Origin: Lycium barbarum
Lineage: Eukaryota > Streptophyta > Magnoliopsida > Solanales > Solanaceae
Length of the DNA stretch: 64,000 nt
NCBI RefSeq assembly: GCF_019175385.1
Contig: NC_083340.1
Location: 8,940,336-9,004,335 of the forward strand
Direction: 5' to 3'
Position numbers and translations under genes: made by a program. Under the pieces are notes generated by a model. It was not told the DNA's origin. It ran no database searches and was given only the letters and a program-made list of their open reading frames with translations. Numbering within the stretch: position 1 is the first letter of the stretch; the number at the start of each line of letters is the position of its first letter. This document shows, in pieces, positions 11,839-22,300 of the stretch.

Positions 11839-11843
11839 CTTTT

Positions 11844-12825
11844 AACTTTCAGAGGCTTAACCAAACAAGCCGCTAATAACCAATATTGGTCCACGGCCTT
11901 TATGGTGTTCTATTTCCAGTGGCCACCACTAGCAATAATAAAAGCAGCTAAAGTCTAAAACATCAGAATTGCAATCAAATTCTAATCCTAACATGCACAT
12001 GACATAAAAATAGGAAAATATTCTCATTTAGAATAAGTTGTTATTGTTAATAAAGGTGATACAAATTATATAATTCTATAAGTAATTTCTTAATAGCTGT
12101 TGACGGGATAAAAGAATGAACTTGTTTTTGGTGCTTGTGTCCAAGAACAAGATATACCCAAATTGCCCTTTATGAAAGTTAACAGTCTGTTTTCTCTTTT
12201 GACTTCTGTTAGTAATTGGAAATATCAATCACTTTATTTAACTGAAGGTTGAATATGCTAGGCTGAATATCACAATGACTAACCGGAATTAAGCAATAAC
12301 TCAAAACCAAAATTGCTATGTTCTCTCCTTAGTATATAATTACATGATTACCTCTATAGAGTCCTGTAGGATACAAAACTAGCAAATAGAATGGTAGATC
12401 ACAATCCTTTCCAAATCAAATAAAACTTGGAACTTTAAAATTTTGTTTCATCTCTCTCTCTGTTGAATATTGTTTTGGGAAACCTTAAGCTTAAAGAATT
12501 ACTATCAATAAGGAATATTATAAATGGCATAGATGATATTGCTACTTGTGGTTGTGGATCCTAAGATGAGAACAAGCTTTGGGCATTTTAATTAGTAGAA
12601 CAATATATAATAGAATCCCTAGATGCCACTTTTTCCAAATTGCTTGTCATCATTCAATTAGAGGAAAAGGAACAAATGTGCTTATGGATGTCATGAAACG
12701 AGATGCTAATTAATAAGATAAGGATTGGGTCGATTTCTTTGCTGTACTCTACATATTTTTGATTTTAAACGGTTGAGTTCTTAAACTTTCTCGTCAACTT
12801 CTAGTATGATTGTCTTCTGGACTTA
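11844..12825. other. Intergenic, no gene seen
   Basis: AT-rich, no convincing ORF, no repeat ends identified. Confidence 0.5.
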
Positions 12826-12827
12826 GT

Positions 12828-13165
12828 GGTGCGATAAATATAATTACTTCACCCTTAATTAGAAGTTTCAGATTTGAATTTTTGGTATGGAAAGAATCTT
12901 GTTAAGGAGCGTAGATCACTTCCTCCTTAATGGGTCTTACGCAACGCGAATTCGGATTAGTCAGGGTCCCAATGTAGGTACTGAACACTGGGTGAAAAAT
13001 CAAGAAAAAAATATGCCTCCATCCTTAATCAAAGGTTTCGAATTTGAGTTCAAAGTATGAAGTTGCCTTTGGTAGAGAGTGTTTTACCCCGTAAAATATT
13101 TCGGCGCAAAACCAAATTTAATGGGGCCCCAATACAAATACCGAACACTAAATTGGAAACCTGAG
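12828..13165 (+). repeat. Two tandem, diverged copies of a dispersed Solanaceae-type repeat
   Basis: Two blocks (about 12828-12990 and 13010-13165) share the order: CTTAATYARARGTTTCRGATTTGA, then a TTTGGTAGAGAG- or GTTAAGGAGCG-type word, then GGGxCCCAATRYARRTACxGAACAC. A third partial copy lies at 17730-17860. The layout resembles a SINE body, but head and tail are not clear. Confidence 0.5.
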
Positions 13166-13559
13166 TAATTTCATCCGATTTCTCCTTTTTATTCCATTTT
13201 CAAATTTTCCGTTTTCCTCCTGTTTGGTGATGTCAATAAACTTTAAAAATTGATATGCATATGTATGAACATAATTAAAAGTCGAACCAAAATTTTGGAT
13301 TTATGGGTAATAAATTATTTATATATATTAATTAAAATTCATAATACAAATATAGAATTGACTAAAGCTATTAGATTTTGCCGAATTCGTAACTTTCATT
13401 CCAGCTTCACCCCTGTTGATGCACATAAGTAAATCTTTTTTATTATTATAAAATAGAATAACCATTTAGGCCAGAGTTTATGCATCGACTGAAAATTATC
13501 AACATTTGAAAATTTCGAACATGGTTTGAGCTGTTACTCATTTTAAGAGCTTGTTTGGA

Positions 13560-13730
13560 TTAACTTATTTTAGGTGCATTTAAGTCAAAATAGCTTTAAA
13601 GCATTCTTCTAGTGTTTGGATAAGATAAAAAAATGCTTTTAAATTTATTTTTGAGCTAAAATAATAAAAATAAGTCAAAATCTATAAATTAGCATTCCTA
13701 ACTTATGCCCATCCAAACCGGGTCTGAACT
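13560..13730. mobile_element. Tourist-like MITE fragment
   Basis: Begins GAGCTTGTTTGGATTAACTT and ends ATGCCCATCCAAACCGGGTC, matching the termini of the Tourist family seen intact at 45436-45619. The ends are more diverged and no clear 3-bp TSD was found. Confidence 0.55.
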
Positions 13731-13797
13731 ATTTCCTTATTTGGCAAATGTAATTTTGAACCTCATGAGCCACAAGTAAATGTCCAAAAGATAATCA

Positions 13798-14002
13798 TCA
13801 TCTTATTTGCTTTATGTTTAGGCTACAAAAAGAAAAGAAAACCGTTTGTCATTTTCAAAAGGTTCTCTGAAAATGTTGTATGTATTTAATAATAAAAAAA
13901 AATAAGCATCTTATTTGCTTTTAAGTTTAGGTTACAAAAAGAAAAGAAAACTGTTTGTCATTTTCGAAAGGTTCTGTGAAAATGTTGTATGTATTTAATA
14001 AA
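13798..14002 (+). repeat. Tandem duplication, 109-bp period
   Basis: CATCTTATTTGCTTT at 13798 recurs at 13907, and the following sequence repeats with few differences to GTTGTATGTATTTAATA. Two copies, non-coding. Confidence 0.85.
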
Positions 14003-14112
14003 GAGTGATTAGGATAAATTGAGAGTTCCTATAATTGTTGTATTTACTTTAATAATGATTAGTATTGATGGGAAAATTCTACAATCTCCGCTGCCCACCA
14101 TTGCGAACAACC

Positions 14113-14222
14113 TTTTTTTTTTTTTCATAGTGGGTGGGGAAAAGGGATTATAACGTGGGGATTCAAACCCTCACCAACAAAGTGAAAGTTCAGGTAACCA
14201 ACTAACTGAGCTACTAGATCCC
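14113..14222 (-). mobile_element. Short tRNA-derived SINE or tRNA pseudogene with poly(A)
   Basis: On the minus strand: GGGATCTAGTAGCTCAGTTA begins a tRNA-like head. An A box (TAGCTCAGTTAGTTGG) lies at 14213-14198 and a B box (GGGTTTGAATCC) at 14170-14159, with about 42 nt between starts as in tRNA genes. A partial acceptor pairing (GGGAT with ATCCC) follows, then TTTTCCCCACC and a run of 13 A. The anticodon region is degenerate, so this is not a working tRNA. Confidence 0.65.
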
Positions 14223-14289
14223 TACCCATGGCCAACTTTTCTTTTCTTTTCTGGTTAATAAGATACTATTGATATATATAAACATATAT

Positions 14290-14545
14290 CTACATACTAG
14301 CTACATTAGCGTTTACGACATTCGAGCCGTTTGGTTGTCCAAAAACACCACCCTCACGGGGGCACAAATGAAACACAACGATAAAAAAAACAGTACCACA
14401 TTGGTTTGCCCAATATACATTTCTTACAAAAATAGAAGCCACTTCTAAAATTTTTACTACTTCCAAAAGTCGCTGCTCCCCTCCTTCCTTGGCCAACAGA
14501 TCTGCCACCTTGTTTACCCATCGCCAACTTAAATGTGAACAAAAA
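14290..14545 (-). pseudogene. RNase H-like fragment of a non-LTR retrotransposon
   Basis: Minus-strand translation reads HLSWRWVNKVADLLAKEGG, the C-terminal helix of the plant RNase H-like domain commonly found in LINE polyproteins and their derivatives. It continues in frame for about 70 residues without clear similarity. No upstream RT is attached, so this is a truncated scrap. Low-copy host RNase H-like genes are an alternative, but no start or splice context is visible. Confidence 0.55.
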
Positions 14546-14549
14546 CGGA

Positions 14550-15570
14550 TTCAAAATGCAAAATTTTATGACTTCTATAATAATCTCAAGTTAAACTATA
14601 ATACAGTAAGAACTCAATTCTCAGTCAATTAGTTATAGCTACTTCATGTGAACTCGTAACTATCATTACTAGAGGCTCAACCTTTTTTTTTTACAGCCTC
14701 TAACGAAGTATAAAAAGGCACATTAATGATCATCTCAGTAGAAACGAGTATTGACTTAATGATACTTGAACATTTGACAACTTGGCAATTTGACATAGTA
14801 GCTATTGAAAACCTAGTCAACTTGAATCTAATGTTGTTTCATATTTGTTGTTAGATATGTACCTAGTCGACTTGAATATCTAGTAAGCATTTGGACAATC
14901 GCAGATCTTTCATGTGCGAAATCACTCATTCAACCAGCTCAGTCAATTCTTGTGGGTAATGTTGCCACGCATTCTGAAGCACTAAGGAATTCGATGTGAA
15001 TTTGTAGATTGATTTGTAACCTCTTAGATAACGTACATTACTAGTAGACACACAAAACAAGTATTCTACAGTAAAAGATATCATTATTAAAAATCATTTG
15101 AGTTTTCGCTGAATTACTCAAAAAGTTGTAATATTGCTAGGTACCCCGGGATTTTTGCCCTATCTGTGAAAAGTCGCCCTTCCTTTGACTTGCATGGTCT
15201 TAATGACTTTTATACATCCCTATACTTGTCGTATTTGACAAATCAATAAACTTTGTTTTCGATACTTGTTTAGAGCAATTTTTATATAAGGAAAAACACT
15301 TACAATGTGTCAATTGATGGTATAATATAAATGATTTATTTATTTATTTTGAAAAAAATGAAACAAGGGAAAAAATAAAAAATAATTGGTAAATTCAGTA
15401 TTAGACATAAGAAAATTATTTTAAATATGCGACGCTATAAAAATACAAAAATAATAATATTGCTCTTTCTAACTTCATTATTACTACTCTAATTGGTGGA
15501 ATGTTAATCAAGTAAGGCGTTTAAGGGTGAGATAATGGATAGTTAGACAAATACATTAACACTGTTAAAT
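14550..15570. other. Intergenic, no gene seen
   Basis: AT-rich, no supported ORF. Scattered single-copy-looking sequence. Confidence 0.5.
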
Positions 15571-15571
15571 A

Positions 15572-15847
15572 TTTCTTCCGGTTCAAAATAATTGAGGATT
15601 TAGCCTTTAAAAGTTGGTCTAAAATAATTGAGGTTTTAGTTTATCAAGAAGGTATTTTTATTCTTTTTTCATATTTACCCTTGACACATTCTTAATTCAA
15701 TGAACAAATTTAACGCTTGTTATAGTTTCAAAGCCCCTCTTAATTAAGGGTAATTTAATCAATACACCTCTTAATTTTTAGGAGTAAGTGAATCCCACAA
15801 TCCATGTGCCCAAGTCTAAAATCTCAATTATTTTGGACCGGAGCGAA
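15572..15847. mobile_element. Stowaway-type MITE
   Basis: Inverted ends TTTCTTCCGGTTCAAAATAA and its counterpart TTATTTTGGACCGGAGCGAA, flanked by TA on each side. About 276 bp, no ORF. Confidence 0.75.
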
Positions 15848-15869
15848 TATTTGGTTTAAGTGTGTGCAA

Positions 15870-16270
15870 AAATCTCAAAAGACAAATAAAACTAGCAAAG
15901 TGCTTAAAAGCCGATAAACACTTTTTATCATTGCCAAACACCACAAAAACTAGAAAAGTGCTTAAAAGCTAATAGCACTTAAAATAATCCAATCCAAACA
16001 CCCTCATTTGTTTCCTTCTTTTTTGGAATTTCGGAGTTGGAGTTGGAGTTGTGTTTGACCATAGTTTTTGAATTTGTAGTTTTTGATGAAATGTAATTTT
16101 AAAAAAGTGATTTTTTTGAAAAATAAGTTTTTTGAGTTTTTTGTATTCCGGAATACAACCTCAAGTTGTATTCGCAATTCTCATGGCCAAATGCTGATTC
16201 CGAAAAAAAGTGAAAAAAAAAATCGGAATAAAGTGAATAGTTCTTCTTATGGCCCGGCTAAGAATAAGAT
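15870..16270. other. Intergenic with MITE debris
   Basis: 15885-16005 has fragments resembling the AAGTGCTTAAAAGCC-type MITE; the remainder shows nothing recognisable. Confidence 0.4.
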
Positions 16271-16274
16271 AGTA

Positions 16275-16574
16275 CTCCCTCCGCTTACTTTTACTTGTCC
16301 ATAATAGACTTTGCACACCTCTTGAGAAATAATAAATGAAGTGCAAAATTTATCATAATACCCATATTAATTGTTGCATATTTTTAGTGGTTGAAAAATA
16401 TTTTGGAAATGAGTATTCAACACTATGGGTAAAATAAGAAAAAAGAAATTGTCTTGCCTTGATATGCTAAAAGTGACAAGTAATTTTTTTTTTTTTTTAA
16501 ATACTGGACAAATAAAAATAAAAGTAAAAAATCTATATTCAAAATACTGAATAAGTAAAATTAAACAAAGGGAG
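16275..16574. mobile_element. Stowaway-type MITE
   Basis: Starts CTCCCTCCGCTTACTTTTAC and ends AAGGGAG between TA dinucleotides (16273-16274 and 16575-16576). 300 bp, AT-rich. Confidence 0.85.
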
Positions 16575-16656
16575 TACTTACCATTTCACCCAACGTTTAT
16601 GATTATTGCAGTAGTATTTAATTAAGGCTTTAATTAATTGGATGAAGGTAGGAGTG

Positions 16657-16733
16657 GTCCGTTTCAATGGATCTTGAATTAATTGACTGACTTGCTGGTC
16701 CGTTCCAATGGATCTTGAACTAATTGAACGGAC
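16657..16733 (+). repeat. Small tandem duplication
   Basis: GGTCCGTTTCAATGGATCTT is followed after about 40 nt by GGTCCGTTCCAATGGATCTT with matching downstream sequence. Confidence 0.7.
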
Positions 16734-16739
16734 ATAAGG

Positions 16740-17260
16740 AATGATATATTTTGGTCTTTCCTAGAAGGAAATATTCAATTCAATTACTTAGAAAATATTT
16801 AAAATATCTTCGTACGTTCATGATCTACCATTAATCTAGTCAACGTACTAAAAACTAACAGCTCTGATCACCTCCAAGATGCAGTCACATATACAAGTTA
16901 ATTATAGTAAATCAATCAAATCTTGCTTATATGAATCGTTGTGCATTAACTTTGCTCTATTTAAACTTACTACTGTACATAATATCTCATTCAAACACGA
17001 GCGTGTCAAACAGCACAGTAATATATTTGTGGCCAGATAGTTACGGTCCATTAAGGTTCATGTCGATTGATGTAACCTATTTCAATTTTATATCTAAAAT
17101 ATTTAAATTTTTTGGCACAAAAAAGATTTTTATTATTTTTTATTATTGGTATATTAATTTTTAATAACCAATATTTTTTTTAATAAACTAAAAAGACTCC
17201 TAATGAACATTGGAGTTAATAAAATAAAAAAGACTCCTAATGTGCATTTGACCTAATAAA
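16740..17260. other. Intergenic, no gene seen
   Basis: AT-rich. The short open frame at 16931-17164 has no recognisable domain. Confidence 0.45.
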
Positions 17261-17263
17261 ACT

Positions 17264-17636
17264 AGCCTGTTTAGCTAAGCTTTTGAAAGGCCATAAGTGT
17301 TTATTTTTTTTTCAAAAAGTGTTTATCCTAAAAAAGTGAGTTGTTTGGCCAGGTTTTTAAAAGAAAATAAGTGATTCTGGAGAGTAGCAAAAATAGTTTT
17401 TCAGAAGCTAAAAAAGTAGCTTATCCCGAAAAACACTTTTTTGAAAAACATTTTTTAGAAAATACACTTAGAAACACTTTTAAAAGCTTGATCAAACACT
17501 AATTATTGCTCAAAAGTGTATTTTAAATTAATTGGCCAAACACAAATAACTTCTCACCAAAAGTACTTTTTTAAAAAACAATTTGTAGAAAATACTTCTC
17601 AAAATATGCTGATTTTAAAAGCCTGATCAAACAAGC
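17264..17636. mobile_element. MITE of the CAAAAGTGTTT family, copy 1
   Basis: Ends AGCCTGTTTAGCTAAGCTTT and AAAGCCTGATCAAACAAGCT are inverted. The interior has repeated AAGTGTTT/AAACACTT and TTGGCCAAACAC words. A relative is at 22230-22558. Confidence 0.6.
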
Positions 17637-17729
17637 TAAAGACTTTTAAAAGGCTGGCCAAACAAGCTAAAGACTCCTAAGGAACATCAGGATTAAACCA
17701 GACGTCCTAACGTAATTATCAAAGTTGTG

Positions 17730-17860
17730 TGGAGTGGTAATTACCCGTCAATCTTAATTAGAGATTTCGGATTCGAGGATTGAAATAAAAGTGACTTTGG
17801 TAGATAAAAACTTTACCCTGAAAGTGGGGCTTTTCAATGAGAAATTTAAATTAGTTGAAC
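17730..17860 (+). repeat. Third, partial copy of the 12.8 kb dispersed repeat
   Basis: CAATCTTAATTAGAGATTTCGG followed by a TTTGGTAGATAAAAACTTTACC block matches the repeats at 12828-13165. Confidence 0.45.
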
Positions 17861-18006
17861 CCATTAAATACATGCATATGCGGATCTAAAATTTGAAATC
17901 TATGAGTTGCTACAATAATCTCAAGTTAATACGATAATATAATAATAACTGAATATCCAATTAAATATTTATAAATATTTGGTAGAATTCTTAGTATATT
18001 TGCACA

Positions 18007-18247
18007 CAAGGGCGGATCTACAGCTTAGTGAGGGTGTTCACCCGAACACCCTCGGCAAAAAATTACTCTGTATATATAAGTTATTTTTATATGTTTTATG
18101 TGCATAAATAGATTTTGAATACCCTAAATACAAAAGTTGGGGTTGGTTCCGTAGTTCAAAATTCACCTAGAGGTTTCAAGTCCAAATCTCAGGCACTGCA
18201 TTTTTATTTTTCGAACCCTCTTAGTGAAAATTCTAGATTCGCCACTG
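18007..18247. mobile_element. hAT-type MITE, CAAGGGCGGATCTA family
   Basis: Begins CAAGGGCGGATCTAC and ends CTAGATTCGCCACTG, an inverted pair related to the clean copy at 47018-47249. No good 8-bp TSD is left, so it is older or rearranged. Confidence 0.65.
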
Positions 18248-18521
18248 ATGTAGAGTCCGGACAAAAGCTATTTGGCTCACGTGAACCGATAACCAAGCCC
18301 TCTAAATTCGCGCCTTAATGAATACCAAACACCAAATAAGGAAAAAAATCCAAATGTAACTAAAACTTTTTCTTTCTTTATTTGAGTTTGGTGCGATGTC
18401 TATTTTACATCCTTAACTAGGTAGAGTTATTGTAGTAGTAACTTGTACACTAATAAATATCTTTAAAATTAGAAAAAGTTGTTGGTCGGAGATAATTAAA
18501 CCGGAAGAAAATTTTAAAATA

Positions 18522-18662
18522 CTTCCTCCATTTACTTTACTTATCCACTTTTAATTTTACACGTCCTTTAAAATTTAATAAATAAAATGCATATTTTATT
18601 ATAATACTCATATTAATCGGTGTATAGTCTCATTAAACTTGAAAAATAATTTAAAAATGAGT
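18522..18662. mobile_element. Stowaway-type MITE, 5' part
   Basis: Begins CTTCCTCCATTTACTTTACT after a TA and runs in Stowaway-like sequence until interrupted by another Stowaway copy at 18664. Confidence 0.6.
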
Positions 18663-18663
18663 A

Positions 18664-18935
18664 CTCCCTCCGTTCACGTTTACTTGTCCACTTTGAACTT
18701 TTTACGCTATTTAAAAAATAATAAATGAAGTGTATAATTTATCAATGTGTCCATATTAATTAGTGCATATTTTTATTGGATTTGAAAAATGATTTGAAGT
18801 GAGTAATTAATATTGTGGGTAAAACAGAAAAAATAAAATTGTCTTCACTTAATATGCTAAAAGTGACAAAGAAAAATGAAAATTTATTTTTAAAATACTG
18901 GATAAATAAAAAATTTATATTTAATATAATGGACC
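18664..18935. mobile_element. Stowaway-type MITE inserted into or beside the previous one
   Basis: Begins CTCCCTCCGTTCACGTTTAC after TA and is closely related to the 16275-16574 element. The 3' end is not clean. It ends only about 35 bp before the TATA element of the PGSIP gene, so it forms part of that gene's proximal promoter. Confidence 0.7.
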
Positions 18936-18969
18936 AATAAAAGCCGGTTCATTTCGGCTTTCATCTCTC

Positions 18970-18977
18970 TATATATA
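18970..18977 (+). promoter_or_regulatory. TATA box of the PGSIP-type gene
   Basis: TATATATA about 370 nt before the start codon. It implies transcription starts near 19000 and a leader of roughly 340 nt, unless a leader intron exists. Confidence 0.55.
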
Positions 18978-19031
18978 TAGTACTCCACCTTTTATAGTAC
19001 CTTCCTTCAATACTCTCTGCTTAAACCCTCA

Positions 19032-19087
19032 AATTTCCTTACTCTTTTTCCCTAGCCTATATTTCCTTACTCTTTTTCCCTAGCCTG
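19032..19087 (+). repeat. Tandem duplication in the 5' leader
   Basis: The CT-rich word ATTTCCTTACTCTTTTTCCC with TAGCCT occurs twice head to tail with a 27-nt period. Confidence 0.8.
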
Positions 19088-19224
19088 TCCACAAGCAAAA
19101 CACCAAACAAAGACAAAGATTTAAACACACAAAGGCGGAATCTTGATATCTCTGGTTTAGCCATTTTTCGCCGGAATCTTGATTTGCCGGTGAACTCTTT
19201 AACACCCCTTAAAGGATAAGACCA

Positions 19225-19264
19225 ATGCCTTATAAATGAGATTCCTTTTATGAAGATTTATTAG
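19225..19264 (+). promoter_or_regulatory. Chain of three ATGA-linked uORFs
   Basis: Three tiny upstream ORFs in the predicted leader: 19225-19239 (4 codons), 19236-19253 (5 codons) and 19250-19264 (4 codons). The stop of the first overlaps the start of the second in ATGA, and the stop of the second overlaps the start of the third the same way. The main ATG follows 77 nt later. Such a layout could lower translation of the main frame; this is inference. Confidence 0.5.
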
Positions 19265-19341
19265 CTTTTTTTGTTGAGTTTCTTCAAGGACTAGAAAGGG
19301 AAAAAAGAAAAAGAAAAAAGGTTGGCTTTCTTATAGGGAAA

Positions 19342-22300
19342 ATGATAGGGGGGTTGAAGTTACTATTTTTATGGGCTTTTTCGATTTTAGCTTCAAAAAC
19401 GGTGGTTGCCGGAGTTCCGGCCATTGGGGTGCACAGAAATGCCTATGCTACCATGATGTATATGGGTACACCAAGAGACTATGAGTTCTATGTTGCGACA
19501 CGTGTCATGCTACGATCACTTTCTCGGCTTGGGGTTGACGCTGATCTCGTCGTTATTGCTTCTCTTGATGTTCCTCTTCATTGGGTCCAAACCCTGTAAG
19601 TTTCATTCTCTCCTCTCTACATAAATTCACTAAAAATAAAATCGCATTTTACTGGTACACCCCTGTTTTATTGTTGTTTTTACCTTATGCACGCCGGTGA
19701 GAAATTGTTCACTTTTAGAAAATTATGAGTGTTTTAACTAACTTACGGCGGGTTTTCTAAGTTACTTTTTTAGAAAAGCTACATAAATGATTCTTGATTA
19801 TTCAAATAAGAGTATTTTTGAAAAAATAATATCAATTTCTTTTTAAAATTCTAAAACATAACTTAATTTGAAACAAAATAATTTTTTTTAAAAAATCTGA
19901 AACACAATTTATTTAGAAACAGAGGAGTAAAAGCATATTACGTCCATAAAGCCTGATGTCTGGTAATTGTAGAGGGACGGTTTTATTGTCTATCGAATTT
20001 CAAACTTTATTTTGTGGGCCCTCAAAATCTCTTGATTATAGTAACAAAATTTACAACAATATAACTAGTGTAGTTCCATAAGTAGGCATTATAATAAAAG
20101 TTAGTCGTTGGAAAATTAAAGATAGTTATATTCAAGGGAAAAAAGTTAAAATCGTGTGTTTTTAACGTTAAGGGACATGCAAATTTAGATAATAAAAATT
20201 ATAAACTGCATTTTTTTTATATCAATATGATGAAAATACATTCTAAAATATTGATTAAAGTAACGACACATAATTTGGTGTGGACGGAGTCCTCGAGTAC
20301 AATCTTGTTTGCATTTTATTATTTTTCCTTTATTTGTTTCTTTTTAATTTGATTTTTAAGCATCAATTATCCACCTGGTCGACCCACATAAAAATGGTCA
20401 TGTCGACCAGGTTGTCAAATCGGAGGAGATTTTTAATAGGATCTGTTTATATCACAATTAAATTTCAAACATGTGTCAAACGGCAAACTAATTTTAATGA
20501 CAAATGGTCATGTCGACCAGGTTGTCAAATCGGATCAGATTTTTAATAGGATCTGTTTATATCACAATTAAATTTCAAACACGTGTCAAACGGCAAACTA
20601 AATTTTAATGACAATAGAAAGACACTAAAATAGTATAATACAATAGTTGGAATGGGTCAATTCTTGTTTTATCTAATTTTTTGCTAATAAATGGCTTTAA
20701 CGGCTGTGAAAGGAGGGGTTTGCATATTAATTAGGGAATTAGTAAGCAATGTCACTCTTGATTTTGCCAGCACATACGCGTTTATGCAAATAAATTTTCT
20801 AAATTACCAGAATTCAGAACTAATATTAGGCGTGTATAGATTTAATTATCATATGACTTCTGGTAAGTCATCGTGCTGTGTTAACGGACACGACAATCAA
20901 AGATAACCATTTGGATATAAAGTACTCCTAATAAGTAAGAAATTAGGTCAAAACTACATCACTGTGTGAGTTAAACGCATGTCACGAGTTAGAATTTCAT
21001 TATAGATAAAGACTTGAATTTAAGAAAGGTAAAGGAGTGAGCCAACCACACTGAGTTTCGACCGATGTGCACAGGCGGAGCTACAATTCTGCTTGTAGGT
21101 TTGAAAGAAGTAGCTTTAGCTCAGATTCTGATCTGCGCTAAAAGATCGGCTTAATTTGTATAAATAATTTATTTAGAATCAAGTAAGATATCTTTTTAAA
21201 TTCAAAATTCATAAACTCAAAATTCTAATTTAACTCTTAATAAAAGATCAAGAGATTAGGTCAAACTACTTTGTCTAGAAAATGGAGAAAGACGTGCACT
21301 AATGTTTGATTTCAAAGATATAATAATCAGAAAGAGGGACTTTGGTGGTGATAATTCCTTTGTGGACTATGGCAAAGTTTTTGTTTTGGCACAGGAACTT
21401 GCATGAATTGGTTGTTTCTAGGAAGTGCTCCTTCTTTTCCTTTGCTCTTTTCACATCATTTCGTGGCCACTTCTTCAAATATCACTTTTATGGCCTGATT
21501 ATTGTGTTCTTTAATAACCAAAAAATCTCTTTGGGTTAATTATTATATATGATCCGTAATTCGATGAATAATGATCGGTGTACTTATTTTTGGTCTAATA
21601 TAATATAACTTGAGAGGTATAATGATGAAGATGATCTAGTTTCATCGACAATGGTAGTTGAATTGTTGGTGTTCGTCCGATTAATTAAATTCTATTAGTA
21701 ATAGTCTATAAAAAAAAATTACACTGTTAAATCACCTAAGATAATTACAGATATAACTAAAAATAAGACAGACAATTTGTTATACAAGTTAAATTTTAGC
21801 AGTTTTTTGAGAGGGATAAGGATGATTTCATTCCATAGACATTGAAAAAGGATATCCCTTTTTGATCCGTTTGAAAATGGTTTATCACTAAGCTGACTAA
21901 TTGGGTCATACACTTTATGATACAGTTGCTTAATTTGGTTTAAAGTAGATTTCCATATGTCACCTTCTCCCACTTTGTGTTTCTTAAAGTTATTATCACA
22001 AGGGCTAAAATATTTCTTTTGAGGTATATGTGTCTAACTCGTATAATATTGCCTATACCAGTTGTTTAAGACATCATGTTCAAGTGTCCTAACTTGGTGG
22101 AGACCCAAAATAGGTTATTACTTTAGACATGTATATTCTTCTTGTTAAGTGCTCCAACGTTCAAACAAAAATAATTTAAGATATATATCGCATAGGCTAA
22201 ACTCCTATCATTCAGGTGTAATATTTATAGTCTATTTGACCAAACTTTTGAAACGTCAAAAGTATTTATTTGTTTTTAAAAATAATTATTTCAGTGAGTT

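Noticed and set aside
14113..14222. Functional tRNA gene on the minus strand
   Set aside because: The anticodon arm is degenerate, the acceptor stem only partly pairs, and a poly(A) follows.
18115..18318. 67-codon plus frame
   Set aside because: Falls largely within an hAT-type MITE; no similarity.
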